Positions 8,809-17,415 are shown, counted from the stretch's first letter. The stretch: 64,000 nt of DNA from Wagnerdoeblera sp046292685 (GCF_046292685.1 NZ_JBKBQM010000002.1:1-64000), one strand, 5' to 3'. The notes: generated from the sequence alone by a model not told the origin. Numbers and translations are program-made.

Positions 8809-10317
8809 ATGACCAATCGCCCGAATTTTCTGATCCTGATGGTGGACCAGCTTGCCGGCACGCTGTTCCCCGACGGCCCGGCCGATTTCCTGCACGCGCC
8901 GAACCTGCGGCGGCTGGCGGCCCGGTCGGTAAGGTTCGCCAACACCTACACCGCCTCGCCGCTTTGCGCCCCGGCGCGGGCCAGCTTCATGTCGGGCCAG
9001 CTGCCCAGCCGGACGCGGGTTTACGACAACGCGGCCGAATTCGCCTCGGACATCCCGTGCTTTACCCACCACCTGCGCGCGGCTGGCTGGCACACCTGCC
9101 TGTCGGGCAAGATGCATTTCGTCGGCCCCGACCAGCTGCACGGGTTCGAGCAGCGGCTGACCACCGACATCTACCCCGCCGATTTCGGCTGGACCCCCGA
9201 TTACCGCAAACCCGGCGAGCGGATCGACTGGTGGTATCACAACCTCGGGTCCGTCACCGGGGCGGGGGTGGCGGAAATCACCAACCAGCTGGAATACGAC
9301 GATGACGTGGCCCATCAGGCCATCCAGAAGCTTTACGACCTGTCGCGCGGGGCCGACGACCGGCCCTGGTGCCTGACCGTCAGCTTCACCCACCCGCACG
9401 ATCCCTTCGTGGCCCGGCGCAAATACTGGGATCTCTACGAAGGCGCCGCCGAACTGGAACCGCCCGAGGCGATTCCCTATGCCGACCACGACCCCCACGC
9501 CCGGCGCATCATCGACGCCTGCGACAGCGCCCGCTTCGACATCACCCCCGAGATGATCCGCCGCGCCCGCCGCGGCTATTTCGCCAACATCAGCTATGTC
9601 GACGACAAGATCGGAGAGATCCTCTCGGTGCTGGAGGCGACCCGGCAGGAGGCGGTGGTGATCTTCGTGTCCGACCACGGCGAATCCCTGGGCGAGCGTG
9701 GGCTGTGGTTCAAGATGACCTTCTTCGAACCCTCCGCCCGCGTGCCCCTGATGATCGCCGCCCCGGGGCTGGCCGCGCAGCGCATCGACACCCCCGTGTC
9801 CACCATCGACGTGACCCCCACGCTGTGCGACCTCGCTGGCGTGTCGATGGCAGACGTCAGCCCCTGGACCGATGGGCAGTCGCTGATCCCGCTGGCCAAC
9901 GGCACCGGCAGCCGCGGGCCGGTGGCGATGGAATATGCCGCCGAAGGCTCCATCGCGCCGCTGGTGGCCTTGCGCGACGGGCGCTGGAAGCTGATCCGCT
10001 GCGCGGCCGACCCGGACCTGCTGTTCGATCTGGACACCGACCCGGGCGAACGGGTGAACCTTGCCCCCGACCCCGCCCATGCCGAAACGCTGGCCCGGCT
10101 GTCGGCGCTGATGGCGGCGCGCTGGAACCTTGCCGCCTACGATGCGGCGGTGCGCGAAAGCCAGGCGCGGCGCTGGGTCGTCTATCCCGCCTTGCGGCAA
10201 GGCGGCTATTACCCGTGGGATTTCCAGCCGCTGCGCGCGGCCTCGGAACGCTACATGCGCAACCACATGGACCTGAACGTGCTGGAGGAATCCAAACGCT
10301 TTCCCCGCGGCGAATAG
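8809..10317 (+). CDS. betC: Choline-sulfatase
   Basis: This 502-residue sulfatase hydrolyses choline-O-sulfate to choline and sulfate, feeding the osmoprotectant glycine betaine. It has the type I sulfatase signature C-x-P-x-R (CAPARAS, Cys53 to Arg57), in which the cysteine becomes formylglycine. Asp13 and Gln14 (MVDQ) and the SDHGE motif at about 286-290 form the metal site. The C-terminal segment with RWVVYPALRQGGYYPWDFQP and the ending NVLEESKRFPRGE are characteristic of choline-sulfatases rather than arylsulfatases. The length fits the family. The carnitine gene set nearby suggests a regional theme of quaternary-amine use. Confidence 0.93.
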   Translation: MTNRPNFLILMVDQLAGTLFPDGPADFLHAPNLRRLAARSVRFANTYTASPLCAPARASFMSGQLPSRTRVYDNAAEFASDIPCFTHHLRAAGWHTCLSGKMHFVGPDQLHGFEQRLTTDIYPADFGWTPDYRKPGERIDWWYHNLGSVTGAGVAEITNQLEYDDDVAHQAIQKLYDLSRGADDRPWCLTVSFTHPHDPFVARRKYWDLYEGAAELEPPEAIPYADHDPHARRIIDACDSARFDITPEMIRRARRGYFANISYVDDKIGEILSVLEATRQEAVVIFVSDHGESLGERGLWFKMTFFEPSARVPLMIAAPGLAAQRIDTPVSTIDVTPTLCDLAGVSMADVSPWTDGQSLIPLANGTGSRGPVAMEYAAEGSIAPLVALRDGRWKLIRCAADPDLLFDLDTDPGERVNLAPDPAHAETLARLSALMAARWNLAAYDAAVRESQARRWVVYPALRQGGYYPWDFQPLRAASERYMRNHMDLNVLEESKRFPRGE

Positions 10318-10371
10318 GCGGGGGCGCTCCCGCACCCTTGCGCCGCCCGGACGGGCGGCACAAGGCCGCTG

Positions 10372-10435
10372 CCCGGGCGCCGCGCGTTCCGCGCGGCGTG
10401 CGCTCCGCGCGGGGGATATTTGAACAAGGTGAAAG
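10372..10435 (+). repeat. Dispersed GATATTT hairpin repeat, copy 3
   Basis: GC-rich inverted sequence (CGCGCGTTCCGCGCGGCGTG region) is followed by GGGGGATATTTGAACAAGGTGAAAG. The tail is the CAAGGTGAAA type. Together with copy 4 it forms a converging pair in the 287-base gap between betC and the caiD-like gene, which otherwise holds no gene. Confidence 0.65.
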
Positions 10436-10473
10436 CCACATCGCGCCGCACGAGCCGGCACCGGGTTTTCCTG

Positions 10474-10531
10474 TTTCACCTTGACCGAAATATCCTCGGG
10501 CGGGGTCCGGGGCGGGCAGACGGCCCGCCCC
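10474..10531 (-). repeat. Dispersed GATATTT hairpin repeat, copy 4
   Basis: This is an inverted copy reading TTTCACCTTGACCGAAATATC, then CTCGGG and the hairpin GGCGGGCAGACGGCCCGCC. It faces copy 3 between two convergent genes, so the pair could end transcription in both directions. Confidence 0.7.
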
Positions 10532-10604
10532 GGGCGCCCCGGGGGCGCGACCCCGGCGCGGCGCGGCCCCTCGACGGGGCCAAGCCGCGCCCCCTGCCCT
10601 GCGC

Positions 10605-11405
10605 CTACCGCCCCTTCCATACCGGATCGCGCTTTTCGGCAAAGGCCCGCGCGCCTTCCAGCTGATCCTCCGAGGCATAGAGCCGGTCCACGGTGGGGAA
10701 ATGCCGCTTCGTGATCCGGTGCAGCGTGTCGAGGAACCCGCGCCCTTCGGCCTCGCGCACCACTTCCTTGATCGCAGCATAGACCAGCGGCGGACCGGAT
10801 TCGAGCAACCGCGCCAGATCCCAGGCCTTGGCGAGCAGGTCGCCGGGTTCGGTGATCTCCTTCAGCAGCCCCCAGCGCAGCGCCTCCTCGGCGTCGAACC
10901 AGCGCCCCGTGAGCAGCAGGTCCATGGCGACGTGATAGGGAATGCGCTTGGGCAGCTTGATGGAGGCCGCATCCGCCACCGTGCCCGACCTGATTTCCGG
11001 CAAGGCAAAGGTGGCGTTGCGGCTGGCCAGGATCAGGTCGCAGGACAGCGCGAGTTCCAGCCCGCCGCCGCAGCAGATGCCGTTCACCGCGGCGATCACC
11101 GGCTTGTTGAGGTTCGGCAGCTCCTGCAAGCCGCCAAAGCCCCCCACGCCGTAATCGCCATCCACCGCATCCCCGGCGGCGGCGGCCTTCAGATCCCATC
11201 CGGGGCAAAAGAACTTGTCGCCCGCCGCCCGCAGGATCGCCACGCGCAAGGTCTCGTCGTCGCGGAAGTCGCGGAACACCAGCCCCATCGCCCGGCTGGT
11301 GGCAAGGTCGATGGCATTGGCCTTGGGCCGGTCCAGCGTCACCTCCAGCACGCCGCCTTCACGGCGGGTTCTGACCGGGCCTTCGGTCCGCATCGGCATG
11401 GTCAT
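10605..11405 (-). CDS. caiD: Crotonobetainyl-CoA hydratase / carnitinyl-CoA dehydratase-like enzyme (CaiD family)
   Basis: This 266-residue crotonase-fold enzyme resembles E. coli CaiD throughout. It shares LDRPKANAID near the N-terminus, the GWDLKAAA stretch (69-76) and the exact C-terminal ending FAEKRDPVWKGR. Active-site glutamates are kept in GGGLELAL (Glu117) and ALPE (Glu137). The expected reaction is reversible hydration of crotonobetainyl-CoA to carnitinyl-CoA. It overlaps the acyl-CoA synthetase gene by 4 bases, and the neighbouring genes also concern carnitine. The function is well supported by family and context, although a related enoyl-CoA substrate cannot be excluded. Confidence 0.87.
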   Translation of the reverse strand: MTMPMRTEGPVRTRREGGVLEVTLDRPKANAIDLATSRAMGLVFRDFRDDETLRVAILRAAGDKFFCPGWDLKAAAAGDAVDGDYGVGGFGGLQELPNLNKPVIAAVNGICCGGGLELALSCDLILASRNATFALPEIRSGTVADAASIKLPKRIPYHVAMDLLLTGRWFDAEEALRWGLLKEITEPGDLLAKAWDLARLLESGPPLVYAAIKEVVREAEGRGFLDTLHRITKRHFPTVDRLYASEDQLEGARAFAEKRDPVWKGR

Positions 11406-13402
11406 GGCGCATCCTCCTGCCAGATCACCGCATCGGCCGCCACGGCACCCTCATCGCGCGCCATCAGCGGGTTGATCTCCACTTCCTCCAGGCCGGCATC
11501 CGCAGCCAGCATCGCCTGCACGGCCAGCGCGGCCGCCACCACCGCCGGCACATCCGCCCGCGCCCGCCCGCGATAGCCATCGAGCAGCGGCCAAAGCCGC
11601 AACCGGTGCAAGGCGGCCTCGATCTCGGGCCCCGTCACCGGGCAGACCAGCGTCACCGTATCGGCCAGCAGCTCTGCCGTGACCCCGCCGAAGCCCAAGG
11701 TCAGCGTCGCGCCATAGACCGGGTCGCGCCGCACGCCCAGCAACAGCTCGGCCACGACGCCGGTCACCATCTCCTCGGCCAGATAGCCTTGCGCCCCCGG
11801 CATGGGGGCCTGCCCGTCGAGCGTGGCCAGCCCCAGCCGCACCGCCCCGGCCTCGGACTTGTGCGCAAACCCCAGACCCTTCAGCGCAAGCGGCGGGGTC
11901 AAGGCCGCCGCGGCCTGCGCCAGTGCGGCAAGGTCCGGCGCGCTGGCCCCGCGCGGCACCGCCACGCCCGCCGCCGCCAGCCGCGCCTTGGCCGCGGCCT
12001 CGTCCAGCATCCGCAGCGGGCGCGCGGGCCCCGGCGCCCAGGGCCGCCACCCGGCAAGCCCCCCCGGCGTCTGCGCCGCCCGGATGGCCCCCAGCGCGGT
12101 TTCCAGCCCCATCAGCGGCACCACGCCCCGCCCCAGCGTGGCGATCGCCCGCGCCTCGTCGAAGTTCTCGGGCAAGGAGGCCACCGGAAAGGCCGGCTTC
12201 CCCGTGGCCGCTGCCGCCGCCTCTATCGCCTGCAAGGCCGGCTCGAAGCTTTCGGGATCGCAGCGGTCCGGGCGCGGCGGGTCGATGAGGAAGACCCCCG
12301 CATCGTAGCCTGCCAGCATGGCGGTAAAGACCGCGGTGGTCTTCGGCCCGTCGCCCCAGATGAAGGTGTGGTAGTCGAGCGGGTTGGCTATCGTCACCAG
12401 CGGCCCCAGCACCGCCCCCAGCCGCGCGCGCTGCGCCTCGGAGGGCGGCGGGAAGTCGAGGCCGAAAGGCGCGGCCAGGTCGGCCACCAGCCCCGCCTCG
12501 CCCCCCGAACAGGACAGCGAACAGAGCCGACGCCCAAGCCCCGGCCCGTGGACATGCAGGATCTTCAGCGTCTCCAGCAATTCCGAAAGCGTGGCCACCT
12601 CGGCCACCCCTGCCTGCCGCAGGAAGGCGCTGGAGGCCGCCCCCCCGCCCGCCAGCGACGCGGTGTGCGAGGCCGCGGCACTGCGCGACGCCTCGGTCTT
12701 GCCCGACTTCACCGCGACGATCCCCTTGCCCGCCGCCCGCGCCGCTTCGGCCAGCGCGGCAAAGGCCGGGGCATCGGCGATGCCTTCGACGTAAAGCCCC
12801 AGCGCCGTCACCCGGTCATCGGCCAGCAGCGCGGCGCCCAGCTCGGCCAGCCCCACCTGCGCGGCATTGCCCAGACAGGCGACATAGGCCACCGGCAGCC
12901 CGCGCGCCTGCATCGTCAGGTTGATGACGATGTTCGAGGACTGCGACAGCAAGGCCACCCCCCGCGCCACCCGCCGCCCGCCGTGCTGGTCGGGCCACAG
13001 CAGCGCGCCATCGAGGTAATTGATGACCCCATAGCAGTTGGGGCCCAGGATCGGCATCGCCCCCGCCGCCGCGACCAGCCGCGCCTGCAACTCGGGCGCC
13101 CCGGCCTCGGTCCAGCCGGAGGCAAAGCAGATCGCCCCCCCGGCCCCCATCGCCGCCAGGTTTGCCACGACATCCAGCGTCGCATGGCGGTTGACCCCGA
13201 TGAAGGTGGCGTCGGGGGCAAAGGGCAGGTCGGCAAGGCTCGGGCAGCAACGCACCCCGGCAATGGCGTCGCGCGTCGGATGCACCGGCCAGATCGGGCC
13301 GTCGAAGCCCATCTTGCGGCATTGCTCGATGACATTGACCGCCCAGCCGGAGCCCAGAACGGCAATGGAACGCGGGCGCAGCAGGCGCGACAGGTCACGC
13401 AT
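11402..13402 (-). CDS. Acyl-CoA synthetase, ADP-forming (acetate-CoA ligase-like), putative carnitine/betaine CoA ligase
   Basis: This 666-residue protein has the fused architecture of ADP-forming acyl-CoA synthetases. A CoA-binding Rossmann domain (about 1-130) contains GPNCYG at 120-125. Next is a succinyl-CoA-ligase-like domain with the phosphohistidine motif SHTAS (His246), then a C-terminal ATP-grasp domain (about 450-660). E. coli activates carnitine with the AMP-forming CaiC or the transferase CaiB. Here, operon position suggests that this ligase makes crotonobetainyl-, carnitinyl- or gamma-butyrobetainyl-CoA; that is inference. I chose the ATG of MRDLSRLLRPRSIAV because the longer frame reads into a repeat. 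Confidence 0.87.
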   Translation of the reverse strand: MRDLSRLLRPRSIAVLGSGWAVNVIEQCRKMGFDGPIWPVHPTRDAIAGVRCCPSLADLPFAPDATFIGVNRHATLDVVANLAAMGAGGAICFASGWTEAGAPELQARLVAAAGAMPILGPNCYGVINYLDGALLWPDQHGGRRVARGVALLSQSSNIVINLTMQARGLPVAYVACLGNAAQVGLAELGAALLADDRVTALGLYVEGIADAPAFAALAEAARAAGKGIVAVKSGKTEASRSAAASHTASLAGGGAASSAFLRQAGVAEVATLSELLETLKILHVHGPGLGRRLCSLSCSGGEAGLVADLAAPFGLDFPPPSEAQRARLGAVLGPLVTIANPLDYHTFIWGDGPKTTAVFTAMLAGYDAGVFLIDPPRPDRCDPESFEPALQAIEAAAAATGKPAFPVASLPENFDEARAIATLGRGVVPLMGLETALGAIRAAQTPGGLAGWRPWAPGPARPLRMLDEAAAKARLAAAGVAVPRGASAPDLAALAQAAAALTPPLALKGLGFAHKSEAGAVRLGLATLDGQAPMPGAQGYLAEEMVTGVVAELLLGVRRDPVYGATLTLGFGGVTAELLADTVTLVCPVTGPEIEAALHRLRLWPLLDGYRGRARADVPAVVAAALAVQAMLAADAGLEEVEINPLMARDEGAVAADAVIWQEDAP

Positions 13403-13442
13403 GGCGCCGTGCCCTTGCGTGGCGCCGGGCCGAAGCGGCGAC

Positions 13443-13512
13443 GGGGGGCTGTCTGCCCCCCGCGCAGGCGCAGGCGCCTGCTCCCCCCGAGGATATTTTT
13501 CGACAGAAAATG
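13443..13512 (+). repeat. Dispersed GATATTT hairpin repeat, copy 5
   Basis: Hairpin GGGGGGCTGTCTGCCCCCC, then GC-rich spacer and CCCCCGAGGATATTTTTCGA with the tail CGACAGAAAATGG (second tail type, as in copies 2 and 6). It lies 40 bases upstream of the acyl-CoA synthetase start, in the opposite orientation to that gene. Confidence 0.7.
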
Positions 13513-13607
13513 GAAACACCCCGCCCCTGCAAGAGGGACGAGGTGCCATTTCCTGTCACGGTCATCGGCGTCCCCGCCTGTACCGTGCCGCCAGAATGGC
13601 GCAGCGC

Positions 13608-13626
13608 GGTTAAGGCAAAGTTAACG
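13608..13626. promoter_or_regulatory. CtrA-consensus box (TTAA-N7-TTAA) upstream of the acyl-CoA synthetase gene
   Basis: TTAAGGCAAAGTTAAC shows two TTAA half-sites (13610-13613 and 13621-13624) exactly seven bases apart, the full consensus described for the response regulator CtrA in alphaproteobacteria. It is 208 bases upstream of the acyl-CoA synthetase ATG, in an intergenic region of a very GC-rich sequence. Binding is inferred, not shown. Confidence 0.5.
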
Positions 13627-13664
13627 GCAGAGTTGACGGAGGAGGCAAAAGCGTGCGGCCGGGG

Positions 13665-13726
13665 CATTTTCTGTCCTCGAATATCCTCGGGTGGGTCGAG
13701 GGAGGGCAGACGGCCCTCCCTCGCGG
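13665..13726 (-). repeat. Dispersed GATATTT hairpin repeat, copy 6
   Basis: Inverted copy reading CATTTTCTGTCCTCGAATATC, then CTCGGG and the hairpin GGGAGGGCAGACGGCCCTCCC. It is opposed to copy 5 and lies downstream of the stop codon of the minus-strand acyl-CoA dehydrogenase gene. Confidence 0.7.
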
Positions 13727-13786
13727 GGGATTGCCATGGGTTCGCCATCGGTTCGAGAACCAATGGCAATGGGGGCTGGCCCCCCG

Positions 13787-14950
13787 CTACCCCCCCACCG
13801 CCCGCAAGAGCTCGCGGCTGATGATGTGGCGCTGGATTTCCGAGGTGCCTTCCCAGATCCGTTCCACCCGCGCATCGCGCCAGATGCGTTCCAGCGGCAA
13901 TTCGTCCATCAGCCCCATGCCGCCGTGGATCTGGATCGCCTCGTCGGCGATCATCGCCAGCGCCTCGGTCGCCTTCAGTTTCGCCATCGCCATGTCGGCA
14001 TCGGTCACGCTGCCCCGGTCGAACTTCCATCCTGCCTCCCAGGTCAGCAGCTCGGCGGCCTTCAACTCCAGCGCCATGTCGGCCAGCTTGAACGACACGC
14101 CCTGGAACTTGCCGATGGTCTGGCCGAACTGCTGGCGTTCGGCGGCATAGGCGATGGCCAGGCGCAGCGCGCGGTCGGCGCGGCCAAGGCAGGTGGCGGC
14201 GACCTGCAGGCGCGTGGCGCCCAGCCACTGGTTGGCCACCTCGAAGCCCTTGTGCACCTCGCCCAGCACGTTTTCGGCCGGCACGCGGCATTCGTCGAAC
14301 TCCAGCACCGCGTTGGAGTATCCACGGTGGCTGACGTTGCGATAGCCTTCGCGCACCGTAAAGCCGGGGGTGCCCTTGTCCACGAAAAACGCGGTGATGC
14401 GTTTCTTGGGGCCCTTGGCGGTCATCTCCTCGCCGGTGGCCATGAAGGCGATGGTGAAGCCGGCGATATCGGCGTGGCTGATGAAATGCTTGGTGCCGTT
14501 CAGCACCCAGTCCGACCCGTCGGGGCGCGCCGAGGCCTTCATCCCCCGCAGGTCGGACCCCGCACCGGGTTCGGTCATGGCGAGGCAATCCCAGGTCTCG
14601 CCGCGGATGCAGGGCATCAGGTAGCGTTCGCGCTGATCGGGCGTGCCCGCCAGCAGGATGTTGGAGGGGCGGGCCACGCAGGTCCAGTGCAAGGCATAGT
14701 TGGCCCGGCCCAGCTCGCGCTCGTAAAGCAGCCAGGACAGGGTATCGAGGCCCGCGCCCCCCACCTCCTCGGGCATGTTGGCGGCGTAAAGGCCGGCAGC
14801 CATCGCCTTGGCCTGCACATCGCGCACGATCTCCAGCGGCAGGTGGCCGGTGCGTTCGACTAGCGCTTCGTGGGGGTAAAGCTCGGCCTCCACGAAGGCG
14901 CGGGTGGTGTCGGCGATCATGCGCTGTTCGTCGGTCAGACCGAAGTGCAT
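13787..14950 (-). CDS. Acyl-CoA dehydrogenase, crotonobetainyl-CoA reductase-like (CaiA type)
   Basis: This 387-residue flavoprotein has the full acyl-CoA dehydrogenase fold: MTEPGAGSDLRG in the middle domain, the FAD-binding RQQFGQTIGKFQ region, IQIHGGMGLM, and the C-terminal RIWEGTSEIQR whose glutamate (about 367) is in the position of the usual catalytic base. In this operon it most likely oxidises gamma-butyrobetainyl-CoA to crotonobetainyl-CoA, or reduces the latter as CaiA does. An ATG start was chosen; a GTG lies just before it, and both overlap the stop codon of the carnitine dehydrogenase gene (GTGATG junction). Substrate assignment rests on context. Confidence 0.85.
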   Translation of the reverse strand: MHFGLTDEQRMIADTTRAFVEAELYPHEALVERTGHLPLEIVRDVQAKAMAAGLYAANMPEEVGGAGLDTLSWLLYERELGRANYALHWTCVARPSNILLAGTPDQRERYLMPCIRGETWDCLAMTEPGAGSDLRGMKASARPDGSDWVLNGTKHFISHADIAGFTIAFMATGEEMTAKGPKKRITAFFVDKGTPGFTVREGYRNVSHRGYSNAVLEFDECRVPAENVLGEVHKGFEVANQWLGATRLQVAATCLGRADRALRLAIAYAAERQQFGQTIGKFQGVSFKLADMALELKAAELLTWEAGWKFDRGSVTDADMAMAKLKATEALAMIADEAIQIHGGMGLMDELPLERIWRDARVERIWEGTSEIQRHIISRELLRAVGG

Positions 14951-16410
14951 CACGCCCTCCGCTGGCCGACGTGGCGGCCGGCCCCTTCGGGCCGGGGCAG
15001 CGCGGCATGCGCCTGCGCAATCGGCATCAGCCGGGCCAGCACTGCGGGTGCGGCCGGGCAGGCGCGGCCTGCCTTCATGTCCACGTGCAGCAGCATCTGT
15101 TCCAGCGTGGCCACCGCCACACCGTCGCGCGCGATGGTGACGAAGACGTGCAGGCGCTTTTCATCTGCCGCCAGCACCTGCACCGATCCGGTCAGCCGGT
15201 CGCCCAGCTTCGCCTCGCCCTTGTGCAGGATATGGGTTTCGGCGGAATAGTAGCTGTGCCCGCCGGCCACGTAATCAAGCCCCGCCCCGATGTGGCGCAG
15301 GAAGGCATCGGTGGTTTCGGAACAGGCGAACAGGTAGCGGCTTTCGGTCATGTGGCCGTTGTAGTCGATCCAGCCGGGCAGCACCTGCATCCGCGCCATT
15401 TCCATCGGTGCGGCATGGTCGGGGCTGGGGTCGGGCATGGCGGCGCGGCGGCGGGCGTCGTGTTCGTTCAGCACGCGGCCCGCGCCCCAGTTGCGGTCCT
15501 TGAGCGCGCGCAGAAAGCCGATCAGGTTGGAATCGCGGATGCGTTCCAGCTCGCGGATGCTGTGGTGGCCGGACTGGGCGTCGGACTGGCCGGCGATCAG
15601 GTCCACCAGCGCATCGTTGAACTCGGGCACATCCGTCAGCCGGGTCCAGGGCCATTGCAGGCAAGGGCCGAACTGGGCCATGAAATGCTTCATCCCCGCT
15701 TCGCCGCCTGCGATGCGGTAGGTTTCGAACAGCCCCATCTGGCCCCAGCGCAGGCCGAAGCCCATGCGGATCGCCTCGTCGATTTCCTCGGTGGTGGCGA
15801 TGCCGTCCTTGACCAGCCACAGCGCCTCGCGCCACACGGCTTCCAGAAAGCGGTCGGCGATATGGGCGTCGATCTCCTTGCGGATATGCAGCGGGAACAT
15901 CCCGATTTCGCGCAGGGTCTGCTTGGCGGCCTCGATCAGGGTGGGGTCGTTGGCGGGGCTGGGCACCACCTCGGCCAGCGGCAACAGGTAGACCGGGTTG
16001 AAGGGGTGCGCCACGAAGATCGTGGCCGGGTTTGCCGCCCCTTGTTGCAATTCCGATGGCTTGAAGCCCGAAGTCGAGCTTCCGACCGGGGTTTGCGGCG
16101 CCACCTGCTGGATTTGTGCAAGCACGCGGTGCTTGAGGTCCAGCCGTTCGGAAACGCTTTCCTGCACGTAATCCGCGCCTTCGACCGCCTCGGTGATCGT
16201 GGCGGCAAAGCTCAGGCGCCCTTCGGCCGGCATCGGGCCATCCGACAGCGCGGGCAGCGCGGCGCGGGCGTTGGCCAGCACCTCGCCCACCTTGCGCGGG
16301 GCCTCCGGGTCGGGGTCGAAGACCGCGACATCCCAGCCGTTGAGCAGGAACCGCGCCGCCCAGCCCCCGCCGATGACGCCGCCGCCGATGATGGATGCCT
16401 TGCGTGCCAT
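14950..16410 (-). CDS. L-carnitine 3-dehydrogenase fused to a hotdog thioesterase domain
   Basis: This 486-residue bifunctional protein has an N-terminal 3-hydroxyacyl-CoA-dehydrogenase-like domain (about 1-320) with the NAD-binding loop GGGVIGGGW (9-17), a SSTSGFKPSEL substrate region and HPFNPVYLLPLAEVV. It is expected to oxidise L-carnitine to 3-dehydrocarnitine. From about residue 336 a 4HBT-type thioesterase domain follows, with the motif DYNGHM (349-354). In the known bacterial pathway the cleavage step makes betainyl-CoA, so the fused thioesterase would release glycine betaine. The gene follows the BKACE gene by 21 bases and overlaps the dehydrogenase gene after it. Confidence 0.92.
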   Translation of the reverse strand: MARKASIIGGGVIGGGWAARFLLNGWDVAVFDPDPEAPRKVGEVLANARAALPALSDGPMPAEGRLSFAATITEAVEGADYVQESVSERLDLKHRVLAQIQQVAPQTPVGSSTSGFKPSELQQGAANPATIFVAHPFNPVYLLPLAEVVPSPANDPTLIEAAKQTLREIGMFPLHIRKEIDAHIADRFLEAVWREALWLVKDGIATTEEIDEAIRMGFGLRWGQMGLFETYRIAGGEAGMKHFMAQFGPCLQWPWTRLTDVPEFNDALVDLIAGQSDAQSGHHSIRELERIRDSNLIGFLRALKDRNWGAGRVLNEHDARRRAAMPDPSPDHAAPMEMARMQVLPGWIDYNGHMTESRYLFACSETTDAFLRHIGAGLDYVAGGHSYYSAETHILHKGEAKLGDRLTGSVQVLAADEKRLHVFVTIARDGVAVATLEQMLLHVDMKAGRACPAAPAVLARLMPIAQAHAALPRPEGAGRHVGQRRA

Positions 16411-16431
16411 GAAACCTGCTCCTTTTCGCGT

Positions 16432-17346
16432 TCAGCGGGCCAGCGGCGCGCGCTTTTCCAGCTTCAGCCGCGCGCGCACCTCGGCCGGGGTGATGACCCG
16501 GGCACCGAGATTCTCGATGATCGTCACCGCCCGTTCCACGAGTTGCGCGTTGGTGGCCAGCACGCCCTTGTCGAGCCAGAGGTTATCCTCCAGCCCCACG
16601 CGCACGTTGCCCCCCGCCAGCACCGCCGCTGCCACGTAAGGCATCTGGTGGCGCCCGAGGCTGAAGGCCGACCAGTGCCAGTGCGCCGGCACGTTGTTCA
16701 CCATCGCCAGAAAGGTGTTCAGGTCGTCCGGTGCGCCCCAGGGCACGCCCATGCACAGCTGCACCAGCACCGGATCGGGGATGATGCCTTCGTCCGCCAG
16801 TTGTCTGGCAAACCACAGATGGCCGGTGTCGAAGGCTTCGATCTCGATCCGCGTTCCGGCCTCGACCATGCGGCGGGCCATGTCGCGCAGCATTCCCGGC
16901 GTGTTGACCATGACGTAATCGGCCTCGGCAAAGTTCATCGTGCCGCAATCGAGCGTGCAGATCTCCGGCCGGCATTCCACCACATGGGCCACGCGCTCGG
17001 TGGCGCCGGCCATGTCGGATTTCTGGCTCATCCGGTTCATCGCCTCGGTGCCGTCGAACATCAGGTCGCCGCCCATGCCGGCGGTCAGGTTCAGCACCAC
17101 GTCGGTGGCGCTGTCGCGGATGCGTTCGGTGACTTCGCGGTACAGCGCGGGGTCGCGGGCGGGCTTGCCGGTTTCGGGGTCGCGCACGTGGCAATGCACC
17201 ACGGCGGCGCCGGCCCTGGCGGCGGCGATGGCGCTTTCGGCGATCTGCGCGGGCGAGCGCGGCACATGGGGCGAACGGTCCTGCGTGCCGCCCGATCCGG
17301 TCACGGCACAGGTGATGAAAACCTCGCGGTTCATGGTCAGCGGCAT
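16432..17346 (-). CDS. BKACE-family 3-keto acid cleavage enzyme (dehydrocarnitine cleavage)
   Basis: This 304-residue protein belongs to the beta-keto acid cleavage family (DUF849). Visible features are the start of the TIM barrel (FITCAVTGSGG), the zinc-binding HCH pair (His51, His53) in VVHCHVRDPETG, and GLEDNLW near the C-terminus with its conserved glutamate. In this setting it should combine 3-dehydrocarnitine with acetyl-CoA to give betainyl-CoA and acetoacetate. The ATG at 17346 follows GGGAGGAG by 5 bases; an internal ATG four codons later is less well placed. It is the first gene of the carnitine unit, divergent from its likely regulator. Confidence 0.9.
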   Translation of the reverse strand: MPLTMNREVFITCAVTGSGGTQDRSPHVPRSPAQIAESAIAAARAGAAVVHCHVRDPETGKPARDPALYREVTERIRDSATDVVLNLTAGMGGDLMFDGTEAMNRMSQKSDMAGATERVAHVVECRPEICTLDCGTMNFAEADYVMVNTPGMLRDMARRMVEAGTRIEIEAFDTGHLWFARQLADEGIIPDPVLVQLCMGVPWGAPDDLNTFLAMVNNVPAHWHWSAFSLGRHQMPYVAAAVLAGGNVRVGLEDNLWLDKGVLATNAQLVERAVTIIENLGARVITPAEVRARLKLEKRAPLAR

Positions 17347-17415
17347 GGACTCCTCCCTCGATGCCGCCATGCTAGCAGGGTTGCGCGCGCCGATTTGGCC
17401 GGATACGCAATTTTC
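17347..17415. promoter_or_regulatory. Divergent promoter region of the carnitine operon and its regulator
   Basis: Sixty-nine bases separate the BKACE and regulator starts. The region is GC-rich except for GCAATTTTC next to the regulator start. Both promoters and any operator for the GlxA-type regulator must lie here or reach into the coding ends. I see no clear inverted repeat. Confidence 0.45.

Larger units (their letters stand above)
13403..13786. other. 384-base intergenic region with two repeats and a CtrA-like box
   Basis: No gene is supported here. The region interrupts an otherwise tightly packed minus-strand catabolic unit. It contains two dispersed repeats in opposite orientation (13443-13512 and 13665-13726) and, between them, an AT-richer pocket with TTAA-N7-TTAA. 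A further inverted repeat (CCATTG near 13769 against CAATGG near 13734) lies next to copy 6. It probably provides a separate promoter for the ligase-caiD pair. Confidence 0.6.
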
